A DNA stretch of 64,000 nt from Brevundimonas pondensis (GTDB taxonomy: Bacteria; Pseudomonadota; Alphaproteobacteria; Caulobacterales; Caulobacteraceae): positions 3,086,001 to 3,150,000 of the forward strand of contig NZ_CP062006.1 in assembly GCF_017487345.1 (NCBI RefSeq), in the 5' to 3' direction. Each line of letters starts with the position of its first letter. Positions within the stretch are counted from its first letter, which is position 1. Below, one piece after another: positions 1 to 7,413 of this stretch. Under the pieces are notes generated by a model, which made no database searches, was not told where the DNA came from, and saw nothing but the letters and a program-made list of their open reading frames with translations. The position numbers and the translations under genes were made by a program.

Positions 1-1150
1 TTGATCCGACCAGGCCTGCCAGCAGATTGCCGGCGAAGGCCGCCAGGAACCAGGCGGCGATCATGGTGGCCGTCATCTGCGCCGGCGCCAGCCGTCCGAA
101 CAGGCCCAGTCCGACCGGCAGGATGAACAGCTCGCCGCTGGTCAACAGGACGAAGAAGGCCACAAGCCATAACCAGTGGACGGGCCCCTGCCCCGTCAGC
201 ATCGCAATCAAGGCCAGGCCGAAGAAGGCGCTGGCGACCAAGGCGGCGCCCGTCGCCATCCGGGCCAGCGAGGACATTCCCCGCCCCTTGCGAGCCGAGC
301 GATCCCAGGCCGTGACCAGGATGGGCGTCAACAGGAAGACCAGCAGGGGATTCAGCGACTGGAACCAGGTCATGGGAATGGTCCAGCCGCCCAGCGAGCG
401 GTCCACGTCACTGCCGATCCACAGGGCCAGGGTGTTGCCCACCTGCTCATAGGCGACGCGGAACACCACCACCGCCAGGATCACCCCGCCGAACAGCAGC
501 AGGGACGAGCGCTCCATTCCCTCGCCCTTGACCTTCTCACTCCGCGCCATGCGCGGCGGATCGGCCGGCAGGTAGCGCCCACCCAGCAGATAGATGGTCA
601 GGCCCGCCGCCATGCCGACCCCGGCCAGGGCGAAGCCCCAGTGCCAACCATAGATCTCGCCCACCGCGCCGCAGACCAGGGGCGCCATGAAGGCCCCGAG
701 GTTCACGCCCATGTAATAGATATTGTAGGCGCTGCCACGGCGCGGATCGTCAGGCTTGTAGAGCCCCGCCACTTGACCCGGGAGGTTGGGCAGGAACAGG
801 CCGTTGCCGATCGCGATGACGGCCAGGGCCGGATAGAAGAGCGCCTCCGAGGCCATCATGAAATGGCCCAAGATCATGATCGACGCGCCCATGACCACCG
901 AGCGTCGCCGCCCCAGCCAGCGATCCGCCAACAGCCCGCCGAAGATGGGGGTCAGATAGATGACCGCCGTATAGACGCCATAGATGATCGAGGCCCGGCC
1001 CTGCTCGATCAGCAGGGTGGTGGTCATGTAATAGACCAGCAGGGTCCGCATGCCGAAGAAGGAGAACTTCTCCCACATCTCGGTCAGGAACAGGACGGTC
1101 AGCCCGCGCGGCTGGCCCAGGAAGCTCTTTTCACTGGCGGCGATGGTCAT
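1..1150 (-). CDS. POT-family proton-coupled peptide transporter, 3' end cut by the window
   Basis: Inner-membrane major-facilitator transporter that would import di- and tripeptides with protons. I translated the reverse strand from the ATG at 1150; 383 codons are open to the window edge, against a usual family length of about 450-500. Near the N-terminus is the POT signature TEMWEKFSFFGMR (family form ExxERFSYYGMR), and after about 145 residues comes IYYMGVNLGAFMAP, matching the second POT signature. Many hydrophobic segments follow. A purine-rich AGGGGGAAGG lies upstream of the start. It is the last gene of a minus-strand peptide-utilisation locus, 69 bases after the TonB receptor stop, so outer- and inner-membrane uptake are paired. 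The family is clear; the substrate (dipeptides or muropeptides) is inferred from neighbours. Confidence 0.88.
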   Translation of the reverse strand, partial: MTIAASEKSFLGQPRGLTVLFLTEMWEKFSFFGMRTLLVYYMTTTLLIEQGRASIIYGVYTAVIYLTPIFGGLLADRWLGRRRSVVMGASIMILGHFMMASEALFYPALAVIAIGNGLFLPNLPGQVAGLYKPDDPRRGSAYNIYYMGVNLGAFMAPLVCGAVGEIYGWHWGFALAGVGMAAGLTIYLLGGRYLPADPPRMARSEKVKGEGMERSSLLLFGGVILAVVVFRVAYEQVGNTLALWIGSDVDRSLGGWTIPMTWFQSLNPLLVFLLTPILVTAWDRSARKGRGMSSLARMATGAALVASAFFGLALIAMLTGQGPVHWLWLVAFFVLLTSGELFILPVGLGLFGRLAPAQMTATMIAAWFLAAFAGNLLAGLVGS

Positions 1151-1180
1151 GATGCTCGGCCTTCCCCCTGATGGCGATGC

Positions 1181-1209
1181 GCGGTCTCGTCCGTTCGCAA
1201 CGAGACCGC
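1181..1209. other. 10-bp perfect inverted repeat between the TonB receptor and POT genes
   Basis: GCGGTCTCGT and its exact complement ACGAGACCGC are separated by 9 bases. On the minus strand the hairpin sits between the receptor stop and the transporter start and lacks a following T-run. It is more likely an mRNA stabiliser or partial attenuator that sets lower transporter expression than a full terminator. Confidence 0.5.
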
Positions 1210-1219
1210 GTCTCCAGAC

Positions 1220-3448
1220 TTAGAAGTAGGCCTGGACGGTAAAGCCTATGGTGCGCGGTTGAACCGTGATCCAGCTTTCCGGCCCCGTGATGCTGACAGG
1301 GCTGGCCAGGACCCGGCCGTCGTCGTCGAACAGATTGCGCACGAAGATCGAGGCCTCAATCGGACGCCCCGGCAGGCGCACCCCGGCCGTCAGGTTGACC
1401 AGGTGATAGTCGCCGTACTCGCGGTTATTGGCGTTCCCGGTGTCGAAGCGCGTGTTCATCTTGCCGGTGTAGCTGTAGTCGACACGAGCGTAGGCGTCGC
1501 GCGCCTCGAACACGGTGAAGGCTTGGCGCAACCCCGCGCTGATCTGCTCGCGCGCCACCCCCGGCACATGATCCCCGTCCGACCAGGTCGTGAAGGGCAC
1601 GTCCTCGGTCAGGCTGGAATCGGTCAACCCCAGGGTTCCATAGACATCCAGCGCGTCGTTGATCGCGAAGCCGGCCTCGACCTCGGTCCCGATGCTGCGC
1701 GCCTTGCCCGCATTGGTGCGGAACGAGAAGGAGCAGGACGGCAGGCTCATGGTCGTCTGGATGTCGGTCCAGTCGATGTAGTAGGCGCTGGCGTTCAGGG
1801 TCAGGCGACGGTCCATGAACTGGTTCTTGGAGCCGATCTCATAGTTCCACACCGAGTCCGAGCCGAAGCTGCCGGGCGTTTCTGTCAGGCCCAGCTTGTC
1901 CAGATCCGCGCGACACAGATCGGCTGGAACGGTGGTGTTCACCCCGCCCAGCCGGAAGCCCTTGGACGCTTGGACATAGACCATGTTGTCACGCGTGGCG
2001 TCGAACGCCAGGTTGAACTTGGGCGTGACCCCGTCTTCCGAGAACTCGCCCGAGTAGCGCGAGACTCCGCCGTTCAGCAGACCGGACGAGAAGGTCTCGT
2101 ACTCCTCGCTGAAGTCGAAATAACGCAGGCCCGCCGTCGCCGTCAGGCGCGGCGTGATCTTGTAGGAGACCTCGCCGAACACCGCCTTCTGCTCCTGACG
2201 GATGTTCTGGAAGCCGTAGAAGACCTGATCCACGCCCGGCGCGCCGAAATCCGACGACGGGGCGCCGACATGGGCGTCCAGGCCCGGCACGACGCCGTCC
2301 TGCGTATAGTCGCGCTTGCGGTCCTGATAGAAGACGCCGGCGATATAGTTCAGCCGTCCCTCGCCACTGGAGGCGATCCGCAGTTCCTGCGAGAAATCCT
2401 CGATCTCGGTCGTGTCGACCAGGGGCGCCGGCGAATCCAGACCCAGCGCCGCCTCGGTCAGGAATTCCAGGCTGGTGCGGTTGGTGTTCTTCTTCTTCAG
2501 GAAGGAGGTCGAGGAATTGACCGAGGCCCAGCCCAGGTCATAGTCCAGCGCCGCGTTGAAGATGTTGATCCGGTCGGTCAGGCCGTCAAAGGCGCGGATA
2601 TTCCGCTCAAACGGCGCCGACTGGCTGGCGCGCGAACCCGTCTCCAGGTCGTGATACATATAGGTCAGGTTGGCGCGCAACTCGGGGCTGAGCTGAGCCC
2701 CCAACTGCAGGCGGGCGCCGGTCGTCGTGGCGTCGTTCTGATTGTCCTCGCCCGTCGCCGTATTGTCGATATAGCCGCCCTGATAGGTGCGATAGGCGAC
2801 CGCCCGCAGGGCCACAGCGTCTGTCACCAGCGGCAGGTTGACCATACCCTTGGCGCTGTAGTTGGTCTCGCCGTGGCGGGTGTGCGAGGCCGATCCTTCG
2901 GCCGAGGCCGAAAAGTCCGTCAGGTTCGGCTTGTTGGTGATGATGCGAATGGCGCCGCCCATGGCGCCCGAACCGTAGAGCGTCCCCTGCGGCCCGCGCA
3001 GGACCTCGACGCGCGACAGATCGTACAGGCCCAGGTCCGGGTTGAAGCCGTTCACCGAGATCGGCGTCTCGTCGATATAGACGCCGACCGTCTCCTTGTT
3101 CTGGGGCTCGTCGTTGCGGACGCCGCCGGTCGACACGCCGCGCAGGGCGATGGTCGATAGACCAGGCCCCTGGGACACCATGGACAGGCTGGGCACCGCC
3201 GACACCATGTCGGCCAGACCGTTCTTGCCCGTTTCCATGATCTCGGCGGCGGACAGGGCGGCGACCGAGTTGGCCACGTCCTGCAGATTCTGCGACCGCT
3301 TCTGCGCCGTGACGACGATGTCGTCGACCGTGGTGGCGGGGTCCGCCGCAGCCGCAGCGGAAGTCGATTGCGCCGCCGCCGGCGAAGCCGCCAGCGCCAG
3401 AACCACTGCCAGAGAACTCACGCCCAGGTACTGCTTCTTGCCGCTCAT
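1220..3448 (-). CDS. TonB-dependent outer-membrane receptor
   Basis: Outer-membrane 22-stranded-barrel receptor that imports a ligand using TonB energy. The chosen start (MSGKKQ) has GGGAGGGAG about 9 bases upstream; an in-frame ATG nine codons earlier lacks such a site. A signal peptide ends near AAQS. A TonB-box-like segment (DDIVVTAQKRSQNLQDV) begins the plug, which contains the conserved RVEVLRGPQGTLYGSGAMGGAIRIITNKP stretch in plug positions typical of the family. The protein ends in AYF, with the terminal aromatic residue expected of a BAM-inserted barrel. It sits 31 bases downstream of the dipeptide epimerase gene and just before the POT transporter, so a peptide or cell-wall fragment is the likely ligand. 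That ligand is inference. Confidence 0.92.
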   Translation of the reverse strand: MSGKKQYLGVSSLAVVLALAASPAAAQSTSAAAAADPATTVDDIVVTAQKRSQNLQDVANSVAALSAAEIMETGKNGLADMVSAVPSLSMVSQGPGLSTIALRGVSTGGVRNDEPQNKETVGVYIDETPISVNGFNPDLGLYDLSRVEVLRGPQGTLYGSGAMGGAIRIITNKPNLTDFSASAEGSASHTRHGETNYSAKGMVNLPLVTDAVALRAVAYRTYQGGYIDNTATGEDNQNDATTTGARLQLGAQLSPELRANLTYMYHDLETGSRASQSAPFERNIRAFDGLTDRINIFNAALDYDLGWASVNSSTSFLKKKNTNRTSLEFLTEAALGLDSPAPLVDTTEIEDFSQELRIASSGEGRLNYIAGVFYQDRKRDYTQDGVVPGLDAHVGAPSSDFGAPGVDQVFYGFQNIRQEQKAVFGEVSYKITPRLTATAGLRYFDFSEEYETFSSGLLNGGVSRYSGEFSEDGVTPKFNLAFDATRDNMVYVQASKGFRLGGVNTTVPADLCRADLDKLGLTETPGSFGSDSVWNYEIGSKNQFMDRRLTLNASAYYIDWTDIQTTMSLPSCSFSFRTNAGKARSIGTEVEAGFAINDALDVYGTLGLTDSSLTEDVPFTTWSDGDHVPGVAREQISAGLRQAFTVFEARDAYARVDYSYTGKMNTRFDTGNANNREYGDYHLVNLTAGVRLPGRPIEASIFVRNLFDDDGRVLASPVSITGPESWITVQPRTIGFTVQAYF

Positions 3449-3479
3449 CTTGGTTCTCCCTCCCAAAATCATCATGACC

Positions 3480-4460
3480 TCAGCCCCACACGGTCCGGTC
3501 GAACAGGCTCAGCCGGCGCCCATCGTGGCGCACGGCGGCGTCCGCCGGGTTCTTCAGCAGCAGGGACACGTCCAGATCGACGACCTCGCACAGCGTGCCG
3601 ACCAGATAGGCCGGCGCCATGGCCAGGCCCGATCCCATCATGCAGCCGACCATCAGACGCATCCCCCGCGCCTCGGCCTCGCGCGCCAGGGCCAGGGCCT
3701 CGGTCAGCCCGCCGGTCTTGTCGAGCTTGATGTTGACGAAGGCGTAGCGGCCTTCCAGCCGGTCCAGATCGGCGCGGTCCTGACAAGACTCGTCGGCGCA
3801 AAGGGGTACGGACCCGACATAGCCGTCCAGTTGTTCGTCCTCGCCGCGCGGCAGGGGCTGTTCGATCATGAAGACGTCCAGCGCGGCCAGTTCCGGCGCC
3901 AGGGCGTTCAGTTGCTCCAGAGTCCAGCCGCCGTTGACGTCCACGAACAGACGGACCGCTGGCAGAACCTGACGCACCGCCCGCACGCAAGCCATGTCGT
4001 CCGGCCCGCCCAGCTTCAGCTTGATCATGCCCGCATGGCGATGAGTGGCGGCCAGACGCTCGGTCTCTTCCGGCGTCTCGATGCCGATGGTGACGTCCGA
4101 CGCCAGATGATCCGGCGCGCTCAGCCCGGTCAGGTCCCAGATCGAGCGGCCCGCGGCCTTGGCCTCATGATCCCAGAAGGCGCAGTCCAGGGCGTTGCGG
4201 GCCGGGCCGGCCGGCAGGCGCGACTGCAGCCCGATGCGATCCACCAGACCCGCTTCAATATCGGGGGCGATGGCGGTGAGCGCGTTCAGCACGGCCTCGG
4301 CGGTATGGCCGAACATCGGCATGGGGCAGGCTTCGCCTCGCCCCACCACGCCGCCGCCCTCCAGAGCGACCGCGACCACATCCAGGCCCGAGATCTCGCC
4401 GAACGACACGCGGAACGGGGTCGTCAGGTCCAGGCGCCGTTTCAAGGCTGTGAGCTTCAC
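3480..4460 (-). CDS. Dipeptide epimerase (enolase superfamily)
   Basis: Cytoplasmic member of the muconate-lactonising/mandelate-racemase group that epimerises the second residue of dipeptides such as L-Ala-D-Glu. I start it at GTG 4460 (VKLTALKRRL), which has GGGAGGG just upstream; a longer in-frame extension to 4616 runs through AT-rich regulatory DNA and is rejected. From this start the protein is 326 aa. Visible active-site features are the acid-base KxK (IKLKLGG), metal ligands in DVNGGW and the following IEQP and ADES segments, and NIKLDKTGGLTEAL, a hallmark of the dipeptide-epimerase subgroup. MVGCMMGSGLAMAPA near the C-terminus also fits. Context suggests peptidoglycan-peptide catabolism. 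The exact dipeptide cannot be read from sequence. Confidence 0.88.
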   Translation of the reverse strand: MKLTALKRRLDLTTPFRVSFGEISGLDVVAVALEGGGVVGRGEACPMPMFGHTAEAVLNALTAIAPDIEAGLVDRIGLQSRLPAGPARNALDCAFWDHEAKAAGRSIWDLTGLSAPDHLASDVTIGIETPEETERLAATHRHAGMIKLKLGGPDDMACVRAVRQVLPAVRLFVDVNGGWTLEQLNALAPELAALDVFMIEQPLPRGEDEQLDGYVGSVPLCADESCQDRADLDRLEGRYAFVNIKLDKTGGLTEALALAREAEARGMRLMVGCMMGSGLAMAPAYLVGTLCEVVDLDVSLLLKNPADAAVRHDGRRLSLFDRTVWG

Positions 4461-4527
4461 GATCCCTCCCAGAATTCGTTTTGCACTCACAGCAATATTC
4501 GTGAAAATTTGCACATGGCAAGAACAG

Positions 4528-4554
4528 ATTTTGCAAAATCTGCATATCAATTTT
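4528..4554. promoter_or_regulatory. Putative operator upstream of the dipeptide epimerase
   Basis: ATTTTGCA, two bases, ATCTGCA, four bases, AATTTT. The same pattern with identical spacing lies upstream of the serine hydrolase at 6992-7018, in otherwise GC-rich DNA. It sits 68-94 bases upstream of the epimerase start and between that gene and the XRE-cupin regulator gene. Binding by that regulator is inference. Confidence 0.6.
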
Positions 4555-4652
4555 CGCCCAGCGCAAAACTGCACCCGCGTCCGGGCAGGACGCGGGCTCA
4601 AGCCTTTCAGGAACAAGGGAATTCAGTCAGCGCCCGTCGACTGGCGCATCGG

Positions 4653-5372
4653 CTATTCGTCGCTGACCAGAGGAAACGCCGCCCAGGCCTCGCGCGAAAA
4701 GGCGCGGCTTTCAAAGGCGTCATAGCCGCGTCCGCCGCCGTGGAAATAGGTCACGAGAACCTCGGCTGGCTGATTGACCGCGACGACGCTGTGCCAGGCC
4801 GAGGAGTCCATGTGCATGGCGTCGCCTTCCTCGAGCAGGACCGGCTCCTGCCCTTCGACATAGGCCACGGCCGTCCCCTTGATGACATAGACGACCTTTT
4901 CGCCCGGATGGCGCACGAACTCCGATTCCCAGACGCTGACAGGCTGGAAATGGAAGTGGCCGCAGTCGAGAGCGCGCCTCTCGTCCGACCCGAACAGATA
5001 GTGGACCATGGCGTCGCAGAAGCGTTCGGGACGCCGTTCGGGCGCCCGATCCACCGTTAGCCGCGCCGCCCCGCTGGCGGGCGGCGGTGGCCCTCCCCGG
5101 CCCGAACCAGCGGATGCGTCCTCCGCCTCGCCCGGCGCGTCACCCAGCAGGCGCTCGACCGGCACGTCCAGCGCCTTGGCCAGCAGATGCATCTTGTCGA
5201 CCGTCAGCCGCAGCCGCGTGTTCTCGATCCGCGACAGGGACGAGGTCGGAATGCCGGTCAGCTGTGACAGCTGATCCAGCGTCAGCTTGCGGCTCTTGCG
5301 GATACGGCGCAGCGCCGCCCCGCCTGTGGCGGCTTCATCGTCGCCGACCGGCGGGAGGTAGGGGCGCGTCAT
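4653..5372 (-). CDS. XRE-family transcriptional regulator with C-terminal cupin sensor
   Basis: DNA-binding regulator of 239 aa. An N-terminal helix-turn-helix occupies roughly residues 18-75 (LRRIRKSRKLTLDQLSQLTG, then SSLSRIENTRLRL). A proline/glycine-rich linker follows, then a cupin barrel at about 120-235 containing HPGEKVVYVIKG and MDSSAWHSVV, which look like the two cupin motifs. Such proteins sense a small ligand through the cupin and control adjacent catabolic genes. It lies 9 bases after the serine hydrolase stop on the same strand, and the paired motifs at 4528 and 6992 flank it on both sides, so it is the natural candidate for locus-specific and self regulation. The ligand is unknown; a dipeptide or muropeptide is plausible. 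Confidence 0.85.
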   Translation of the reverse strand: MTRPYLPPVGDDEAATGGAALRRIRKSRKLTLDQLSQLTGIPTSSLSRIENTRLRLTVDKMHLLAKALDVPVERLLGDAPGEAEDASAGSGRGGPPPPASGAARLTVDRAPERRPERFCDAMVHYLFGSDERRALDCGHFHFQPVSVWESEFVRHPGEKVVYVIKGTAVAYVEGQEPVLLEEGDAMHMDSSAWHSVVAVNQPAEVLVTYFHGGGRGYDAFESRAFSREAWAAFPLVSDE

Positions 5373-5381
5373 GCCCTTTTC

Positions 5382-6959
5382 CTAAGGTTGCTTCGCCGCC
5401 CTGACCAGACGCAGGTCTCTGAAATTGAACGAGGGGTCGGTGCGGGCCGAGACAGGGGCCATTTCGATGTCGCGAACCTGGCCGCGCGGATCGAGGCGGA
5501 AGTTGACATAGGCGTCGGCGTTCAGCGCCCGATCGCGCCAGGCGGCGATAAAGCGGTCGCCGTCCACGTGCCGCAACCGCCCGGTCATGGCCTCCGAGCC
5601 CAGGTCCATGATCAGGTCCTCGCCTTCCAGCCGCACCTCGACAGGCCCAAACCAGGCGTCGTCATAGCGGCCGGCATACTGGGCCAGCGGCAGGGCCGGA
5701 CGCGGCGCCTCGCCGGCTGCGGCGACCTCGGTCCCGGCGACGGCCGCGTCCGCCTGGGCGGCGCGAATGGCGGCCATCTCCGCCCGACCCTGATCAGCGA
5801 TGGCGCGGACCGGGTTGGGGCTGAACTTCAGCGCAGCCAGTTGCTGGGCGATGGCGCGGGCCGCGCCGCTGCTCTTGTTGGTCATGACCATGACGCCGAA
5901 GCCGTCGTCGGGATAGAGGCTCAGATAGCTGACCATGCCGGGCAGGCCGCCGCCGTGCTGAACCTCGCGACGACCGAAGCTGTCCTGCACCATCCACCCC
6001 AGGCCATAGGCGCTGAAGGTCGTGCCGGCCTGATAGGGCGAGGCCGCGCGCCGCACCGGCATCAATGTCACCGGACTAAACAGATCGGCGCGGCGCGCGG
6101 CGTCCAGTTCGGGTCCCTTGGCCGGGTCGAGGTTGTAGGCCATCCACTGGGCCATGCCGTGCGCGTTGCAGAAGATGCCGCCCGCCGCCAGGGTGATGTC
6201 CGGCAAGGGGAAGTCCACCGTGGTCAGCTGACCGTCGGCATAGTCGTGAGCCAGGGATTTCGGCGCGTTCGGCGCCAACTGCTTCTGATCCGGCACGCAG
6301 CCGTTCATGTCCAGACGGGTCAGGAAGCGGCTTTGGATCTCGTCCTGCCAGCTATGACCCGACACCCGTTCGATCAGGTCCCCGGCGACGATGTAGAGCA
6401 GGTTGTCATAGGCGAATTCGGTGCGGAAACTGGACTTGGGCTGCAGGTGAGCCAGGGCCTGATAGACTTGGGCGCGGTTGGCCTTGCCCTCGGTCAGCAT
6501 GACCAGATCGCCGGCATAGGGCGCCAGGCCCGAGCGGTGGCTGACCAGATCGCGAATGGTGAACTCACGCGTCACCCACGGATCCGACAGACGGAACTCC
6601 GGCACATAGTTGATGACCGGATCGTCCCAGTCCAACCGCCCTTCCTGCTCCAGCTGGGCGATCACCGTGGTGGTGAAGGCCTTGGAGATCGACCCGATGC
6701 CGAACAGGGTGTCGGCGTTGACTGGCGTCTGCGTCCGATAGTCCACGACGCCGTAGCCCTTCAGATAGGGGGCCTGCCCCGGCTGGATCACCGCAATGGC
6801 GACGCCTGGAATTTCGAAGGACGAAAGCGCCGTTTCCACGACCTGGTCGATCTGTCGCTCACTGAGCCGAACCGGATCGGCTGCGGTCGCCGCTCCCGCG
6901 CTGACCGCCAGGGCCGCCAGTCCAACCAGCGCACCGCAGTTGCAAAGCCGTGACATCAT
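5382..6959 (-). CDS. Secreted serine hydrolase of the beta-lactamase/D-aminopeptidase family
   Basis: Exported penicillin-binding-protein-fold hydrolase of 525 aa. The signal peptide is residues 1 to about 27 (ends GAATAA). Catalytic motifs are visible in order: SISK in GIGSISKAFTT (SxxK, about residue 92), YDN in FAYDNLLY (YxN) and HGGGLPG (HxG), followed by a C-terminal beta-rich domain common in D-aminopeptidase-like members. It could act on D-amino-acid peptides or cell-wall stem peptides in the periplasm; true beta-lactamase activity is less likely given the context. It is the first gene of the minus-strand peptide locus and carries the shared 27-bp motif 33-59 bases upstream of its start. 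The second Met (6956) is an equally good start. Confidence 0.85.
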   Translation of the reverse strand: MMSRLCNCGALVGLAALAVSAGAATAADPVRLSERQIDQVVETALSSFEIPGVAIAVIQPGQAPYLKGYGVVDYRTQTPVNADTLFGIGSISKAFTTTVIAQLEQEGRLDWDDPVINYVPEFRLSDPWVTREFTIRDLVSHRSGLAPYAGDLVMLTEGKANRAQVYQALAHLQPKSSFRTEFAYDNLLYIVAGDLIERVSGHSWQDEIQSRFLTRLDMNGCVPDQKQLAPNAPKSLAHDYADGQLTTVDFPLPDITLAAGGIFCNAHGMAQWMAYNLDPAKGPELDAARRADLFSPVTLMPVRRAASPYQAGTTFSAYGLGWMVQDSFGRREVQHGGGLPGMVSYLSLYPDDGFGVMVMTNKSSGAARAIAQQLAALKFSPNPVRAIADQGRAEMAAIRAAQADAAVAGTEVAAAGEAPRPALPLAQYAGRYDDAWFGPVEVRLEGEDLIMDLGSEAMTGRLRHVDGDRFIAAWRDRALNADAYVNFRLDPRGQVRDIEMAPVSARTDPSFNFRDLRLVRAAKQP

Positions 6960-6991
6960 GATCGCCTCTCCTTGCAGCGAACCCTGGGTTC

Positions 6992-7018
6992 ATTTTGCAT
7001 TATCTGCAAGAAAATTTT
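6992..7018. promoter_or_regulatory. Putative operator upstream of the serine hydrolase
   Basis: ATTTTGCA, two bases, ATCTGCA, four bases, AATTTT: the same as the motif at 4528-4554, with all differences inside the spacers. It lies in an AT-rich patch where the hydrolase promoter is expected. Likely bound by the XRE-cupin regulator encoded next door. Confidence 0.6.
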
Positions 7019-7075
7019 GGAAATGTGGGTTCCCTGCCAAAAGGCTGGCTGGTCAATTGTCCTCACCGTCGGCCA

Positions 7076-7278
7076 TGAGAAGCCCCTCGCCTATGTTCCG
7101 GCATCCCGGGATCGCCGAGCATTCTCGCCGCGTGGCGGGCGACCTCATCCACGCACTGGATCATAGCGACACGGCGGCCGAGACCCACGACCTTGGGAAG
7201 GTAGCGATGGGAGTACGCAGCGCTGGGCAGCAGGCGCTGAGCGGAGCGGCAGACGACAAAAAGCCCCGCAGCGATTAG
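7076..7278 (+). pseudogene. C-terminal remnant of a serine site-specific recombinase
   Basis: The plus strand encodes SPSPMFRHPGIAEHSRRVAGDL and LDHSDTAAETHDL. This aligns with PSPVALHPGIAEHYRRVVGDL and the following residues of the intact recombinase at 59490-61157. There is no start, resolvase domain or zinc ribbon upstream. The reading frame ends in QQALSGAADDKKPRSD, where it runs through a terminator hairpin. A near-identical tail occurs at 20007-20231. It is read as a scar of an old integration event. Confidence 0.75.
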
Positions 7279-7290
7279 CAGCGGGGCTCT
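7258..7290 (-). terminator. Rho-independent terminator, probably a displaced rRNA-operon terminator
   Basis: AGCCCCGC and GCGGGGCT form an 8-bp stem with a 11-base loop, preceded on the plus strand by five A residues that become a T-run on the minus strand. It lies next to a tRNA-fMet 3'-end fragment, in the order expected for the end of an rRNA operon. A second copy is at 20196-20229. Confidence 0.7.
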
Positions 7291-7298
7291 TGATGTTT

Positions 7299-7317
7299 GG
7301 GCGCGGGAGCAGGATTT
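7299..7317 (-). other. tRNA-fMet 3'-end fragment, attachment-site-like
   Basis: Nineteen bases match positions 61115-61133, the 3' end of tRNA-fMet, with one mismatch (18 of 19), then the match stops. Together with the adjoining terminator and recombinase remnant this looks like a leftover att site. Confidence 0.6.
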
Positions 7318-7413
7318 AGACGATACCTCACTCCCGCGATCAGTCTCATGACATAGCCGCATCAATAGCCATCTCAGACTGGCAGGGCCGACGCTGTCGC
7401 GCCGACCCTTGCC

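Noticed and set aside
1259..3160. 633-aa plus-strand frame across the TonB receptor gene
   Set aside because: Arg/Gln/His-rich antisense frame typical of high-GC DNA; the minus-strand receptor has clear motifs.
5388..6953. 521-aa plus-strand frame across the serine hydrolase
   Set aside because: Antisense shadow; the minus strand carries SxxK, YxN and HxG motifs.
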